Shown in pieces: positions 22,869 through 35,195 of a stretch of DNA of 64,000 bases. Every line of letters starts with the position of its first letter. Position 1 is the stretch's first letter. Origin of the DNA: Margaritispora aquatica (Eukaryota; Ascomycota; Leotiomycetes; Helotiales; Discinellaceae). Below the pieces are notes generated by a model, which was given only the letters and a program-made list of their open reading frames with translations, did not search any database and was not told the origin of the DNA. The DNA lies in assembly GCA_007644065.1 (NCBI GenBank), contig VJWN01000014.1, positions 1 to 64,000 on the forward strand. The letters run 5' to 3'. The position numbers and the translations under genes were made by a program.

Positions 22869-23330
22869 CAGAGAAGAAATGTTTTATAAACCAATAGAGA
22901 AAATATACTGAGTACTGTAGTGTAGCGTTGTAGTGTTGCAGCGTTATAACCTCGGACTATTTAACTTATGTAATGATTGAGTGATAAAGTGATGAAAGAA
23001 GCATAAGTATCCTAGTCATCTTACATAGACAGTGAGGTTTGGACGAAAGCTTGTAAAACAAGAAAACTGGACGACGGTTGGAGATCGCAAAGTGAAGTCA
23101 CATATATATGGAAACATGTCTCGATGGAAATTAATAGAACTAAATTGCAAATATAAAATAGTTCTAAATCATGTACTCGAAGTCTAAACCACGTCATTTC
23201 ATGTCAAGCCTTTCTAATGGGTGAGGAATCAGACTTCAGACTTGGGAAATGGGCGGCAGAATAAAGAGTTATCGATCAAAGTTATCGAATAAGTATTGTT
23301 TGTGTTGTTTGTGTTGTTTTCTATTTTTGT
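22869..23330. other. Intergenic spacer
   Basis: No gene. A short repeat of GTAGTGTAGCGTTGTAGTGTTGCAG type occurs near 22917-22942. It includes the 3' region of DPH2. Confidence 0.4.
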
Positions 23331-25088
23331 TCAATGTCTCTCACCATGATCACCAACAACATATCCCCTCGCCACGCCTCTCCTGCCTTCTTCTATGCTC
23401 CCACCAACAGTGTTGCCATCCACATTCTCAGCATCGACTTCAGCAAAATCACTGCCCAGCCCTGTCCACGTTCGCTGGCTCCGCAGGAACTCAGCACCAG
23501 GACTCACTGCGCCATTTATGGTAGCTAATTCGTGCTTAGCACGCTTGATGAGCTTATTCTCCGCTGCTGTGGAATTTTGTGAGGGAGAAGTGATCTTGGT
23601 CGAGGTTGAAGCTGGATCAACAGTATGAGAGCTCGAGGTGTGAAAAGCCATTGGTCGAGAATGAGAGACATATCGACCTGTCCTTAGATCAAATTCAGGA
23701 GGAGCTGATTCTGGCTCTGAATCATCATCTTCCGGCAAAATCTCATCAGTTCTCTCCTCTCCGTCTCCGTTCTCAATGTTTATATGCTCGCTCTTCTTCT
23801 CCTCAACCATACCCTCGACACCACCGAAGCCTCCCTCCCACCTCCCATCCCAAATCCTCTTATCATCACCTACGAGACACATGCCTAACTCAAACGGTGT
23901 CACTAATGGCCTGTAAAATTCCCCACTCTCCACCAGACTGCTTTCCCAGCACCCAACCACCACCCATCCTCCTATCTCGGCAAAGTTTGCTATTTTGGCT
24001 GCATTCACCTTGCCTACGACAAAGGTGTAGGATTTCTTGCCTGCGGCAGCGATGAGGTCGCGGAGGGATGAGACGGTCGAGAGGTAGTTTTTCACCGAGA
24101 GAGTGTTGATTAGGATGCCGAAGATGGGAGTTGTAGATAGTCGAGTGAGTAAGGCGTAACGTCGCCGTAATAGCAAACGAGTTTGTGTTTGTGGTGTGAG
24201 AGCTGCCGTTGAAGGCGAAGAAGAGGTAGGATAAATGAAGAGATCTTTGACGCGAGAGTTGAGTGTGAGAAGAAGAGCAGTTGGTGGATCCGAGATGTGG
24301 AAAACGCTATACTCTCCTAGTATGTCCTTAACTTCGTCTTCTACCTTTCGATTCGGTACCACGCTCTCAGGATCATGGATTACCTCTGGTACGCACAGAT
24401 TTGTATATCCTCTCTCTTTCAACTCCTTCTGAATTGCTGGTATATGCGCATGATATGTTATATCAGCCATTAGCAGGATCTTTTCCTCATTGTTGGTGAA
24501 TGTGGCTTCAAAGCTAGCGACCAAAGGACTTAGGAGGAGCGGGTGGAAAGTGAAGACATAGATTACAGGAAGCCGAGCTGTAGGAGAGAGACATGAGCGT
24601 CCATAATGTATTACTACATCGGCAGAGGCATGTTCAGCTGCTATCTCATCCACACAACAAGAGCCATATGATGTATCTGCTAATATGTAGAATCGTATTC
24701 TTTCTGTGTTCGATGTGGGCGTCGCAGATGTTATGGACAGTCCATTAAAGTTCGTTTCTAGCTCTTCTCCATCTCCGCTAACATTGTCCTCCTTCTTTGA
24801 CTCTGCCAGTGGTTTTGTCGTCTTTGCCGAAATCCTCACAACCTCCTTCTCTAACGCATCAACAATCCTCGGTGCATCTCTCAACATATGATCCGGAAAC
24901 TGCAGCGCAACTCTCCTATAATCACCCTGACAGACTTCCCTCGCAGATCTCACAACCTCGTAGACATCCCAAAGTTCTTCATCCGTGTATTTCGGCCTCT
25001 TATTCTCTGCTAACACAGGTGTAGGGTCTTCGAAGATGTGGGATTCGTCGGGAGTGGAAAGGACAGGCGCTTGGGTTGGGGCACTCAT
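23331..25088 (-). CDS. DPH2: Diphthamide biosynthesis protein 2
   Basis: One uninterrupted reading frame of 585 codons from ATG at 25088. Dph2 pairs with Dph1 in the radical-SAM type enzyme that moves the 3-amino-3-carboxypropyl group to a histidine of elongation factor 2, the first step of diphthamide synthesis. The family blocks are visible: RRVALQFPDHMLRDAP near 58, DTSYGSCCVDEIAAEH with Cys144/145, HYGRSCLSP with Cys166, YTFVVGKVNAAKIANFAEI, and VVVGCWESSL with Cys380 followed by RPLVTPFELGMCL. The length is about 50 residues above yeast because of acidic and Ser-rich inserts (about 90-130 and 440-500). The C-terminal RTWTGLGSDF motif is also typical. It is probably cytosolic. Confidence 0.95.
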   Translation of the reverse strand: MSAPTQAPVLSTPDESHIFEDPTPVLAENKRPKYTDEELWDVYEVVRSAREVCQGDYRRVALQFPDHMLRDAPRIVDALEKEVVRISAKTTKPLAESKKEDNVSGDGEELETNFNGLSITSATPTSNTERIRFYILADTSYGSCCVDEIAAEHASADVVIHYGRSCLSPTARLPVIYVFTFHPLLLSPLVASFEATFTNNEEKILLMADITYHAHIPAIQKELKERGYTNLCVPEVIHDPESVVPNRKVEDEVKDILGEYSVFHISDPPTALLLTLNSRVKDLFIYPTSSSPSTAALTPQTQTRLLLRRRYALLTRLSTTPIFGILINTLSVKNYLSTVSSLRDLIAAAGKKSYTFVVGKVNAAKIANFAEIGGWVVVGCWESSLVESGEFYRPLVTPFELGMCLVGDDKRIWDGRWEGGFGGVEGMVEEKKSEHINIENGDGEERTDEILPEDDDSEPESAPPEFDLRTGRYVSHSRPMAFHTSSSHTVDPASTSTKITSPSQNSTAAENKLIKRAKHELATINGAVSPGAEFLRSQRTWTGLGSDFAEVDAENVDGNTVGGSIEEGRRGVARGYVVGDHGERH

Positions 25089-25726
25089 CGCAGCTCTTCA
25101 ATAGCATTTGGGGTCAGTTGTGAGTTTTGGTGATTAGGGCTGGAGCATAACTCGTGGATAGGTTTGTTTCAAAGAGGTAACCGTCTGATGATGGAGGGGC
25201 AAGAAATAAAGATTTTGGCGGGGTTACGGCATTTGTCCTAGGGCGGTGGCAGAATTTCTCTAGTCACAGGGCAGTTCAGGACAAAATTTCCAGACTCCAC
25301 AGCCTGCGGTAGGCGAAGGTACAGGCGAGATCTTCAGGGGCATCTCACCACGAGTCATACTCACAAACGAATGCAAAGTAAACAAAGAACTTGAAGCTCG
25401 AGTCATTATTTAGTGGGATTACTGAAAGAAAGATATGATATCAATTAGAAACCCCCCAACAAAACTAAAATTGAATACTGTGAGAATGTTTTAGTTTCAT
25501 GGTGGAAAGCAGAAGATGGTATCTGAAGTCGCTGCATTCCCTACATTTAGTGTTTGTTTTCTGGTTTACAATTTTGTCAAAAATCCATAAAGAGCTGTTA
25601 CTTAGGTAGACAAGGCTTTTCTATATTTTGTCCTTCAGACATTGCACCACTTTTCTACACAATAGAGTTGGATTCACCCAAACCCCTCGTTGCATTGACA
25701 TCAAGTAAAGTGCCAAAACACAATGT
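25089..25726. other. Intergenic, DPH2 promoter side
   Basis: No gene supported. A G/C-richer leader immediately upstream of DPH2 is followed by AT-rich sequence near 25440-25700. Confidence 0.4.
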
Positions 25727-27493
25727 TCATGACATAAGTTGATCTCCTTCACCATTTCCCTCTTCATCATAAGCCCCTAGACTTCTCCACATCCCAAAAA
25801 TGTCTGCCCCAACTTCCTCTCTCATTTTTATTCTCTCTTCTTCCTTCCTCTCTCTCTCTATCTTCTCCCACTCCACATACTCCCACCATGTAGCTGCAAC
25901 CTCCGCGGCCACAGCTTTCAACTCCTCCTCTTTGTGTTCCTCCCTCGCGACTCTCGCTTGATGCCTCAAAGTTTCAAACCCCGATAACTTCTGCATCCAT
26001 TCAGTTTGCCTCTCCCTATTGCTTTTAACAAATGTCCCTTGGCAATCACCTGCAATCTTAACCATGAGTCTCTCCAAACCCCAATATGAATCCCACATCT
26101 TTCCAGGTATCAATGCCGGCCTAGGAGCTTGGAGATCCCTCTTCAACCCCTCGATAAAAGACTTGATCTCTACTGTTTCCACAATAGCATTCGACTCATT
26201 GCAGCACAATACCACAGCGAGTTGAACACCAGCTAACCTTTGAAAAGGCCTCAGCAGGACACTGAGAACCTCAACGTCCTTAGCCGGATCTCGAGAATCT
26301 GCAAACAGAACCTTGATCTCCAGCCAATTGATGGACTTTTGGGAAGCCTGAAGCCGGCTCACAATGCGATGCAGTTGGTCGATATATAAATATATTTTTT
26401 CTGGCGAGGCTGGCAAGTCTGTTTGTGGGCTTTGAGGGGTGCGTCGGCCGTGTCTTGGAGAGAAATTGACTGTTCGCAACGAAATTGTGATGCGGAAGGA
26501 TGAAATGAGGTTGAAGCAGTGTTTGACGAGGGGAGGTATCCATATTGCTCCTTGAGGAACAGGCCTATACATCTCTGTGCCTCTGGCTTTCAGTTGATCA
26601 TTGGGCCAAACTTTAGTCTTTGCTTCAGATGAAGACGCCATTGAATTGCTCAGGGCAGAGGGCAAGGAGGTTGAAAAATCCTTTTCATCTAACACACTAT
26701 TATTGACTCTCGGTGTAGTAGATGTCGATACAGCGTCCAGCTCCAAGGCTGATGAAATCCGGGCACGTCGAAGGCGTGCTCTGGGGTAAGCAGAATGTGC
26801 AAGACTTATACTCCTTCGATTCTGCTGCTCCAAGAGCATAAGCTGCATCTGATAGTCCTGTGACGCGCCCAATTCCTTATTCTTGGGCAAATCATTCGCC
26901 CCGCACAATGTAGCATCCGTATTGCACATACTTACATGGCCCTGCTCAAGAGCTATCGTAAACACGCTGCTCCCATACAGAAGCCTCGTGCATTCGTTGT
27001 AAATCTGACGATTCGCGAGGAATATATCCAAATGTACCTTCTTGGTCGCCCAAGGTCGGTAGGGCGATATCCAGCCATCTGTACTTGCCCTCAAGTGGTG
27101 TTTCTGGATAGAGATTTCTTTGGCTGGGAGAAGGTACTCATAGATTCTGATACGCAATTCCAGAGGTAGCTGCCTGAGAAAATAACAGGGACTCCTAACA
27201 TTTAGATGTGCAGCACATCTCTGTGAGCCCATCGGCATCCATTCACACGTTCTACTGCACTCAGTCCCGCACGACAGTAGAGCCCTACAGCGAGAGGCGG
27301 CGATGAACTGGTCACTATGCGTTGAGCACATGGGCATAAAGTATTTGGTGATTTTGGTCGTGGCTTTCTTGAAGCATTTGCCTTTGAGTTTGTTGTAGCC
27401 GGCACATATCGCTATGGGAATGTCGTGGTGAAGCTGGGTGCAGTGCTTCTGGTGTTCCGGAGTGGGATACTGTGGGCTTCGTACTTGGGCCAT
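25727..27493 (-). CDS. F-box-like protein with Cys/His-rich N-terminus
   Basis: Single exon, 588 codons, ATG at 27493. Residues about 18-96 are rich in Cys and His (Cys30, Cys40, Cys56-x2-His59, Cys69, Cys75, Cys79, Cys83, Cys93, His96), a spacing that could bind zinc. Directly after it comes YFLRQLPLELRIRIYEYLLP, an F-box-like helix pair, then LANRQIYNECTRLLYG, which is typical of the large fungal family of F-box/2EXR-type proteins. The middle is Ser-rich and the C-terminus (about 520-570) is a charged coiled coil (KIERERKEEERIKMREE). The role as an SCF ubiquitin-ligase substrate adaptor is inferred from the family. No signal peptide or membrane segment. Confidence 0.75.
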   Translation of the reverse strand: MAQVRSPQYPTPEHQKHCTQLHHDIPIAICAGYNKLKGKCFKKATTKITKYFMPMCSTHSDQFIAASRCRALLSCGTECSRTCEWMPMGSQRCAAHLNVRSPCYFLRQLPLELRIRIYEYLLPAKEISIQKHHLRASTDGWISPYRPWATKKVHLDIFLANRQIYNECTRLLYGSSVFTIALEQGHVSMCNTDATLCGANDLPKNKELGASQDYQMQLMLLEQQNRRSISLAHSAYPRARLRRARISSALELDAVSTSTTPRVNNSVLDEKDFSTSLPSALSNSMASSSEAKTKVWPNDQLKARGTEMYRPVPQGAIWIPPLVKHCFNLISSFRITISLRTVNFSPRHGRRTPQSPQTDLPASPEKIYLYIDQLHRIVSRLQASQKSINWLEIKVLFADSRDPAKDVEVLSVLLRPFQRLAGVQLAVVLCCNESNAIVETVEIKSFIEGLKRDLQAPRPALIPGKMWDSYWGLERLMVKIAGDCQGTFVKSNRERQTEWMQKLSGFETLRHQARVAREEHKEEELKAVAAEVAATWWEYVEWEKIERERKEEERIKMREEVGADIFGMWRSLGAYDEEGNGEGDQLMS

Positions 27494-28537
27494 TGTAAAT
27501 CTTAAAGAGTATAGCGAACGAAGTGAAAGTGATAAATTGAAAAGGTCTGAAGTTCAGCAATTGGAGGTTTATATGGGTGTCGGGGGAGTGAGGATAGGTC
27601 GTTGGGGTCATCGGATAGGGTGAGGGGGAGGGGAGAGCCTTGTGGTCATAGTGGATCACAGAGGTAGGCGGTCTTCTTGGCTATGAGCTACTACTCAAGT
27701 AGCGTCCTTGAATTCGTGATTTACGAGAATAAATAATTGGTTGGGGATTGTGCCTGCGTTTGAAAATCATATATTAGAAAAAGTTGGGTGAAATATCATG
27801 CTTATTTGGGTAATCTTCCCTACCTAGGAGATGATATTTGACTCGGCCTCACGGCTGCCTGATGCACACCACGCCTCACCGAGGAGAGTTCGACCAACAA
27901 CAGCACGATACACCCGATTGAAGATATCTCATAGGCGCAGGCGAATGGTGACACTAATCTTTTCATCTCCATTCCATGTCCATTCATATGTTAGCCATAC
28001 CTAGCCACACATAGCCTATGAGCCCTCAAAAACTGTCCTGCAAAAGATTCAATAAGACCAATCCACGCACCCTCTGCCACTTTGCGCATTATCCCATTAT
28101 AGACCAGTCCATTTCAGCCAACCTCCGACATCAAGTAATCGTACAATAGATAAATCCCTTCTCATTCCGACATAAAACATCATAAACAAACAATTTCCCT
28201 CCAGGCCATTTTCACATCCCTCGTCATCCTTCCATGCCTTTCTATAGCTCCAACTTGATGGGAAAGATAAACCCAATAAAAATGCAACACATCCGCGCTG
28301 AAATAATCGAACAACAAACAGGACAGATGGATAGCCGTCCCTGGGTATTGTGAAACAGAATCGCAGAAAACACGGCGTTATACGCAAACAAGGCAAAGTG
28401 TCCGCCTGTCCATGAGCAGAAAGTCGACGCAAATAGAATATCGAGACCGAGAAATGATTCGAGCCTTCGCAGTTTTTTTTTTTTTTGTTTTGCTTCCAAT
28501 CTCTTGCTTTAACGAAGAGTAAGTTGACACTGGCACA
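27494..28537. other. Intergenic, no gene seen
   Basis: Only short overlapping frames on both strands. It includes the promoter of the F-box-like gene and the 3' untranslated region of the DUF8004-like gene, with a run of 14 T at about 28471-28484. Confidence 0.45.
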
Positions 28538-31423
28538 TCAAAGGCGGTAGTCGTCAAAGTCCCGAATACCATCAAAAAGGTCATCAGTGCCAGCATCATA
28601 TGGCGAAATAGGCTTAAAACTCTGAACACTATCAGCACGCCTCATGAACTCCTGACTAGGTTCTCTCTGTCTGAAGTCCGGCGCACTCTCCTGTCTTCGA
28701 AACGCGGACTGATTGACCTCTCTCCGAACCTCTTGGGTTTTGTCAAGCCGCCGTTGAATGTTCGAATTGGTATGGTTCTGCTGACGACTCAGGGATTGTG
28801 CTCGAGTCTCATGAGGACCCTGGCGACTGGATGGACGCTGAGCAGCAAGTGCATTATTTCGAAGTCTCTCTCTGCGTATCTCGGATGCACTTGAGCCGTA
28901 TTGGCTTCCATCCCCTGCTTCACTGCCGTACGTGACACTCTCCTCGCGTATGGGCCAAGGGCTTGCTTCTTCGTCCAACCTCTCGATGCCAGGTGAGTAG
29001 CCGGTAAAGCTCGACGGTCCACCTTTCACCTCCCGCTTCTGGTACCTGCCTTTTTGAGAAATGGCACCGGGTGAGCGAATTGATTGATTGTAGTCAGCGT
29101 CTAGGGACGATCCTGTTGACATGGCAGCTGATGATCGAGAAGATGATGGCGGTACGGGTGACATTGCAAAGGATGGAGCGATTGACCCAGCAACGGAAAA
29201 TGCTGATGTCTTCAAGTGAAGACCAATTGGAACATCCTCCTTCCAACTCTCTTTGGCTTTCCAGCAATAACTCATATGGTGACCTGCTTCATCTAGATCG
29301 TGACGAGCGCCTCTCCATGGAGGAATGCCCTTCAACTGGGGTCTGAGATAATACGCGACACCGTCCGTGAATTCGCACTCTGGCACATCGACAGATATTG
29401 AAGCGAGCGTTTGCAAAATCTTGTAAATAACCACCCATCTGCCTCTTCGGGCATCGAACGGGTTGACCTCTCCCAGCATATCGGACTTCTCGAAGCTGAG
29501 GTATGCCTCCACCAAATCGTTCTCCACGAACCTGTCGCCAAGTACATAAAGATTTGTCGCCCCAGAGTACAGCAAGCTAAATTTGCGTTCAGTCGCCCTA
29601 TCTATTACGGGCTTTGTCTTCCTGCTAATTCTCGAAGGGCTACCATCATCCACTTCCGTCCATTCTGGAGTCAGAGGATATGGAGCGGGAATGCGAGGCC
29701 ATTGGTTTTTGTTATCAAAAGCAACAATGATGTCGGTAAAAGGAAGGTCGTCAGTATCTGGATTGAATCCAGCATTTTTGCTGTGCTTGAGATTCCATTT
29801 TCTACCAGCACGCTCCTCAGTGCCATCCCAGGCAACATTGCGGTCAACTAAATAGTCGTAAAGAGCGCCAAAGTCTTTTTGCAATGTCCGAGTTACACGA
29901 CGAGTGAGCCAACGCTCAGATCCTGCAGCTGCTGGGGGTGGCCAGCTACCAAAGACTCGACTGTAATGGTTGAGCAAGAACTGACGGAAGCGCTCAGCAG
30001 CTTGTCTGGAGGGAGGGTTAATGGCTGACATGAGTGGCCATATACTGACAAATTCAAAGCCTTCTAGATTAGATTGGCACGAATCAACCTTGGTTTCCAC
30101 AAGGTCGTGTGCATTTTCAATCATTCTCTTCGAGTAAACTGAGACAAATCGCCATTCCGCACAGACTGCTACCTGTGAGAACATGCCAACACAATGGCAA
30201 AATGTTGTCAAATATCCCTGCTTATCTCTCACCCCCTCACTTTCATACCAGGTTAAAAGTCCAGCAGCTGTAGAAGGATTGTCGCGAATATCAAGAATCC
30301 CCCTTTGCCTCAACCACTTCATAATTTCGTGCGCAGAATCCGAAACTTCGGGCATAGTGTTCTCAATGAAGTCTTGTAACTCCGTTAAAGCACTTGCAAA
30401 ACTCAGCCCAACTAGCGACGCATTGGTAGCAAGTGCGAAGAAGTTTCGGACAGAAACGTGATATTTGAAGATATCAAGCTTCGTTCCCGGCGGTCCAGTC
30501 GGGCTGAAGACAAGTTCATACGAAATTTCTCCAGCGTAAGAGTCGGAATCTGCTTCAGATCTGGGAGGTGAGGGATTATTTCTATGAGAGGAAGGTTGAA
30601 TTGGATACATGAGTCCAGAGGCGCTACCATGGTCATCTGTGTAATTCCCGCCGAAGGATGATCTACTACCACCAATAATGTTATTCGAAAGCAAGTCATT
30701 CAAGCTGGGCATTCGAAGTCCTTCAAGAACATGTGATGACAATCGGAATGAAGGTTTTGGGCGAGGGCCTGTGTCAAATCTGTCAGAATTGCAAAGATAT
30801 ACAAGGACATCTCCTTGATCATTCCAAAGTTCTGGATCCTTTCGTAACTTAGCCCATGGCATAGGTCCCTTCTTGCCTCCAACCCATTGCTTGACGGCTG
30901 GATGGGGTGGAACGGCCGGTAGCGAGGTAGTTGGTGGAGGGGATCTTAAACCCATCGTAAAATCCTTGGCATTCGTTTGAGGTCGGCTAACTGGAGTTGT
31001 TGTGTAATCACCAGTATCGTATTCTTCCGAGGTATGGCTGAAGTTGGCTGACGTCGCAGGACGGTGGGTTCCTGTATCCTTCTTCTTCTTCCTGAAGGCG
31101 TTTCCGAGTGCTTTTCTAGCACCCTCACTCTTCTTGTCCATCATCGACCTGAATGAGGATTTTTCGATCCCAGATACTTCAATGGGAGTTACCACGGGCT
31201 TCCTGACACGAGCATAAGCCATATCGTCCGAAGTATTCGAATGATGAGTCCTGGTTGTGAACAAATCTCCTCTGAACGGTAAGTCCTGAAGATTTCCGTG
31301 ACCAACAGGCATGGGGAATTCTGCCAAAGAAGGAGCCTTATCGGACCTTGAATCTGATTGAACTGGTCCTCCATCCTTGACTTTCGTCTTCTCCTTCCGT
31401 ACATATGCACTGCGACCCGACAT
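28538..31423 (-). CDS. Large conserved fungal protein, DUF8004-like
   Basis: Single exon, 961 codons, ATG at 31423. The N-terminal 160 residues are basic and Ser/Thr-rich with RKALGNAFRKKKK, a possible nuclear or membrane-binding patch. Around 165-260 lies the motif region that identifies the family (KQWVGGKKGPMPWAKL, LWNDQGDVLVYL, FRLSSHVLEG). It is followed by a helical domain to about 760 (YHVSVRNFFALATNASLVG, GLLTWYESEGVRDKQGY, WVVIYKILQTLASISVDV). The last 200 residues are low-complexity, rich in Ser, Arg and Gln. I know this only as a widespread Pezizomycotina family of unknown function. The upstream gene-free region may hold its regulatory sequence. Confidence 0.8.
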   Translation of the reverse strand: MSGRSAYVRKEKTKVKDGGPVQSDSRSDKAPSLAEFPMPVGHGNLQDLPFRGDLFTTRTHHSNTSDDMAYARVRKPVVTPIEVSGIEKSSFRSMMDKKSEGARKALGNAFRKKKKDTGTHRPATSANFSHTSEEYDTGDYTTTPVSRPQTNAKDFTMGLRSPPPTTSLPAVPPHPAVKQWVGGKKGPMPWAKLRKDPELWNDQGDVLVYLCNSDRFDTGPRPKPSFRLSSHVLEGLRMPSLNDLLSNNIIGGSRSSFGGNYTDDHGSASGLMYPIQPSSHRNNPSPPRSEADSDSYAGEISYELVFSPTGPPGTKLDIFKYHVSVRNFFALATNASLVGLSFASALTELQDFIENTMPEVSDSAHEIMKWLRQRGILDIRDNPSTAAGLLTWYESEGVRDKQGYLTTFCHCVGMFSQVAVCAEWRFVSVYSKRMIENAHDLVETKVDSCQSNLEGFEFVSIWPLMSAINPPSRQAAERFRQFLLNHYSRVFGSWPPPAAAGSERWLTRRVTRTLQKDFGALYDYLVDRNVAWDGTEERAGRKWNLKHSKNAGFNPDTDDLPFTDIIVAFDNKNQWPRIPAPYPLTPEWTEVDDGSPSRISRKTKPVIDRATERKFSLLYSGATNLYVLGDRFVENDLVEAYLSFEKSDMLGEVNPFDARRGRWVVIYKILQTLASISVDVPECEFTDGVAYYLRPQLKGIPPWRGARHDLDEAGHHMSYCWKAKESWKEDVPIGLHLKTSAFSVAGSIAPSFAMSPVPPSSSRSSAAMSTGSSLDADYNQSIRSPGAISQKGRYQKREVKGGPSSFTGYSPGIERLDEEASPWPIREESVTYGSEAGDGSQYGSSASEIRRERLRNNALAAQRPSSRQGPHETRAQSLSRQQNHTNSNIQRRLDKTQEVRREVNQSAFRRQESAPDFRQREPSQEFMRRADSVQSFKPISPYDAGTDDLFDGIRDFDDYRL

Positions 31424-33109
31424 TGCGACTGTGGTGTGGCTACTGAATGCGATTTCGCATTTGTCGCAAAGGTGGATTCAGTAACTATTTGGCTGCAGGA
31501 GATTACTGCCTAGCTGCGTAGTACAAAGGCGTCTGGAGGAGAAAAGTTTTCTTAGCAACCAGATCATAAAACCTAAATTTTTGCAAGGGCTAATCACTTT
31601 TTAAACTTCCATGTATTGACGTAAGATTTTCGTATTGTTCGCACAAAGTCGCACTTCGTCGGCACAGGAAAAGGCTAGCCTTAGTGGTAGCTGGCCTGGT
31701 GGAGGTGATGCTGTGAGGTATGGGGTTTGCATGAACTTTTTTCAACAGATACGAAACTGGATATGGTGGCTGCAGCAACGACGTGCTTGGACTGGATCAC
31801 AGATCGGTGAATATCTGGATCATCCAAATAATAAAAGTTGGAGAAGTCAGGTCAAGTCCTGAGGAGAAACTTGGTGGGGGTTCTCGGTTATAAGGCTGGG
31901 GGGATGAAGCGAGGCTGTGTGGATGTGGACGATGGTGTTCAATAATTCGTCTTCAGTCTTCTAATATGGTCCAATTAGCACCAATCTGATAAGAAGCAAT
32001 TGTAGCACCCTTGCTCATTGGGTGGTATCACATTCACAAGATCGCACATACCTCAATACGATCAGGATTGATTCACATCCGCTGTAACCTCCATAAAATT
32101 CTGTGTGTTGTCTATCTCAAGTGTTGAGAAAGTGAGTGGTTGACGGAGATTCTTGGATGCGGAGGGGTCAAAAGTTGTTGTAACGACTCATGAAGAAGAG
32201 ACTAGGCGTCTAGATGCTGGCGATGTTTGAGGAAGTTGCTTTTTCGTGAGGTGACTTTGGTTCTTTTGTTGACTCTTATATGCAGATGATTTTGGAAAGA
32301 CGAGTCGAGAATTGAAGATCTAGAAGATCCGATAGGCGAGGAGAAACAATGGCGAGATTTGCACCAAGGACAGTCGCAGTGAATGGAGTGGTCTGGATGC
32401 AAAAATAATTTACACAAAAAAGCAAGCACAAGTCAACCACGAGTGCAAGTGAGCCGAAGATTGTATGTTGGAAGGTCGAAGTTTGAAGCTCGAAACGAAG
32501 GTCTCAAGGTGAGGTGGATGATGAAGCTTTGATCTATGCTTCGGATGATATGGCCGTGGTTGAGTTGAGTAGGTACCTACTGGTACTTTGCATATGACAG
32601 TGGGCCGAAGCAACTAAGTCCAGGTACAGGTATGGAGACAGGTACCAGGTATAACGATAGGTAGTCGGAGATCACCACGAGGAGAGGGTGGGTTGAGTGG
32701 ATAAGAGGTGGGTATGAACCAGAATCCGGGAACGTGTAAAGAAAGGAAAACGGTTGGAAAGATGAAAGATACTTTCAAGATACACGGGAAGCTGGGAAGC
32801 TCTTCATATGTGAAGTAAAAGTGCCTAAAGAATGAGAGGACATGCAAAAGAGGGAGTTTATGCGAGCTTGAGAGTATAAGGAAACTTGCCCGATTATTTA
32901 CCTCCATTAGAACTTACTCTTAGGCGGAAGCTGTCCAACGATTTGTTGGTGGCTGTCAGGGGGCGGGACTATACCTACTAGCTATTCCGACAAGCTAGGT
33001 AAGTAAGTAAGGTACCTCGACTAGTCCTGCCAATGTCAGTTCTGGGGAAAGACGAGGTGTGGATGATGGTTGGCGGGATAATGGACAGGAGGGCGGACTG
33101 AAGAGGTTA

Positions 33110-33150
33110 GGTATGGTGTGGTATGGTGTGGTATGGTATGGTATGGTACA
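33110..33150. repeat. Microsatellite, GGTAT/GTGGTAT units
   Basis: Tandem GTATGGT/GTGGTATGGT units followed by GTACAGTATGTACAG, in the 6.5 kb gene-free stretch. Confidence 0.85.
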
Positions 33151-35160
33151 GTATGTACAGGCAGAATGCTGAATGCTGAATAATTTGTTTGGAGTACTTA
33201 CTAGCTTAATACTGTATTACTGTAACATATAGACCTGATGGTTTAAGTGATGATATTGATAATATTGATGCTAATATTGATGTCTCTTCCAACTCCCACT
33301 CCCAAACCATACCATGTTAGCTCTACATTTGGGTCTGCTTTTGCCCCGACACGGCGACGCAGTAACTCCGTACGTGCAAATTGTGGAGTACTGCTGTTCA
33401 GTAGAGAGAGAGAGAGATAGATGGTTCAAAGTTTCTTTGCCTTGGCTTGGCTGCTGGCCACATAAACGCTATCCTCATTAGGACTTAGTCGTCCGATAAG
33501 CACCGTTCCCGCTGCTTCACACATCTCCCCTGTCCTGTCCTGTCCTGGCCTGTCTGTCTGTCTTGTCCTTGTCTCATCCTTGTCCTGGTCGTTTTTTTCC
33601 TTTTCTTCAACTTTCGCTTGCTGCTGCTGTTGTTGCTGCACGCTTCCAAAACTTTCAACACCATGGCCTACCGCCTTGGATACCTTGGATAATAATTAAT
33701 TCTACCATCCTTGTTCAAGTACATATTTATTTTCTTCTTCTTCTAAATCCTTATTTTACCATGCCGTACTCATACATGACCACTGGGCTTTCTCATCAAT
33801 CCCACTTGATCTATCTTTTATACTTTGTCCCCCGTACCTATTTCATCAGCACCACCCGTGTATTTTTGGGGGATCCATTATTGGACAGATGATTGCAAAG
33901 GTGAGCTTAGCTGTCAGCTTACTTTGTCCTTTTATCCTTTTTCCTGCTCCGTACACCCTCAAATCTCATCAGAGAAAGGGCCGGAGACCAAGGTCTTCTG
34001 CATGCAAGCGATTTTTACTCGTACAGTATGCTCACATCCCTTCAGGACCCGTTTGTACCTGATCTCACTGTGGATACTTTATCAATTTTCGGATGGAACA
34101 CCCTAGACACTTCATGGATGTAAAGTGCCCTGATCCCAAGCACCATGCCGTCGCTCTCCACAATCGGCAATTCGCTTCACCACATCTCTGCCATGCCATG
34201 CCGTTCACCGTTTCAACTCTTGGCTGGATGCAAATACCAGAACATGCTGCTGCTACTCGGTGCTTACCATCACATATTATCGGGCCTGCTATCACTACCT
34301 ATCAATACTGCCCCTTTCCCTTTGGAAGTATTCACGCTCTGGAAACCAAGTGACCTGACCTTATGAGAGACACTATTATGTCTCTTCTTTAAGTGGCAGA
34401 TGTAAAGGTCCGTCAGCTTATGTTCAAGATCATCCTGTGAAAGACAAGCCAGCGCCATGCTAAGTGTTCAACCCTCGACTCAACTTCGCACAGGGCTCTT
34501 CACCTGTTGAGTCGTCTCTTCCGACTCTTCTCCATGTTTCAAAACATTTGCCAAGAAGGTTGATCTCATATCCTTATTCGCGCAACCGTAAGATGCCAGG
34601 CCGTGCTTGAGCATCCAGGTTGAACTGAGAGTTGAGATGCGAATGCCATTCCCTAGCGCAGGCGAGACTGCATCATTTTGGGAACCCTCCGGTGTTTCCA
34701 TCAGACTATTGGCCGTAAGTTACCAGGTAAGTTTCCGTCACCAAACATACTTACAGTAGTACCTCCGCACCAAGATTCAAGACGCACCAAGCATCGATCG
34801 TTCCTACGCACCTTTCCTCTTCTTGGATGGTGAAGAGAACAACCATTATTTTGGGACTGCACTATTTCATTTGAACATATTTTCATTGTCAGGATTCAAT
34901 GTAATGTACGTTGCCAACCCCCACGAAACCGTCTCATATTCCGTGTTGATAACTAATAGAAGACATTCAACATGTCAAAAGCAGCGACAAAACGCCATCC
35001 CGCTGGCTCCAGCTAGTCAAACGCCACTTCTGCCATGGCTGTGTCCGGCTTTTGACAGCTGCCAGATAATAAAATACAAGTACTGTACAGTACAGTAATT
35101 GCCAGATATCTCCCGATGTACGGTACGAACTTTAATGTCTGTGCATCCACTGTGCCTGTA

Positions 35161-35195
35161 TCCACCACACCACACCACACCACACCACACCACCG
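35161..35195. repeat. Microsatellite, ACACC units
   Basis: About six tandem CCACA units, flanked by short pyrimidine-rich sequence. Confidence 0.85.
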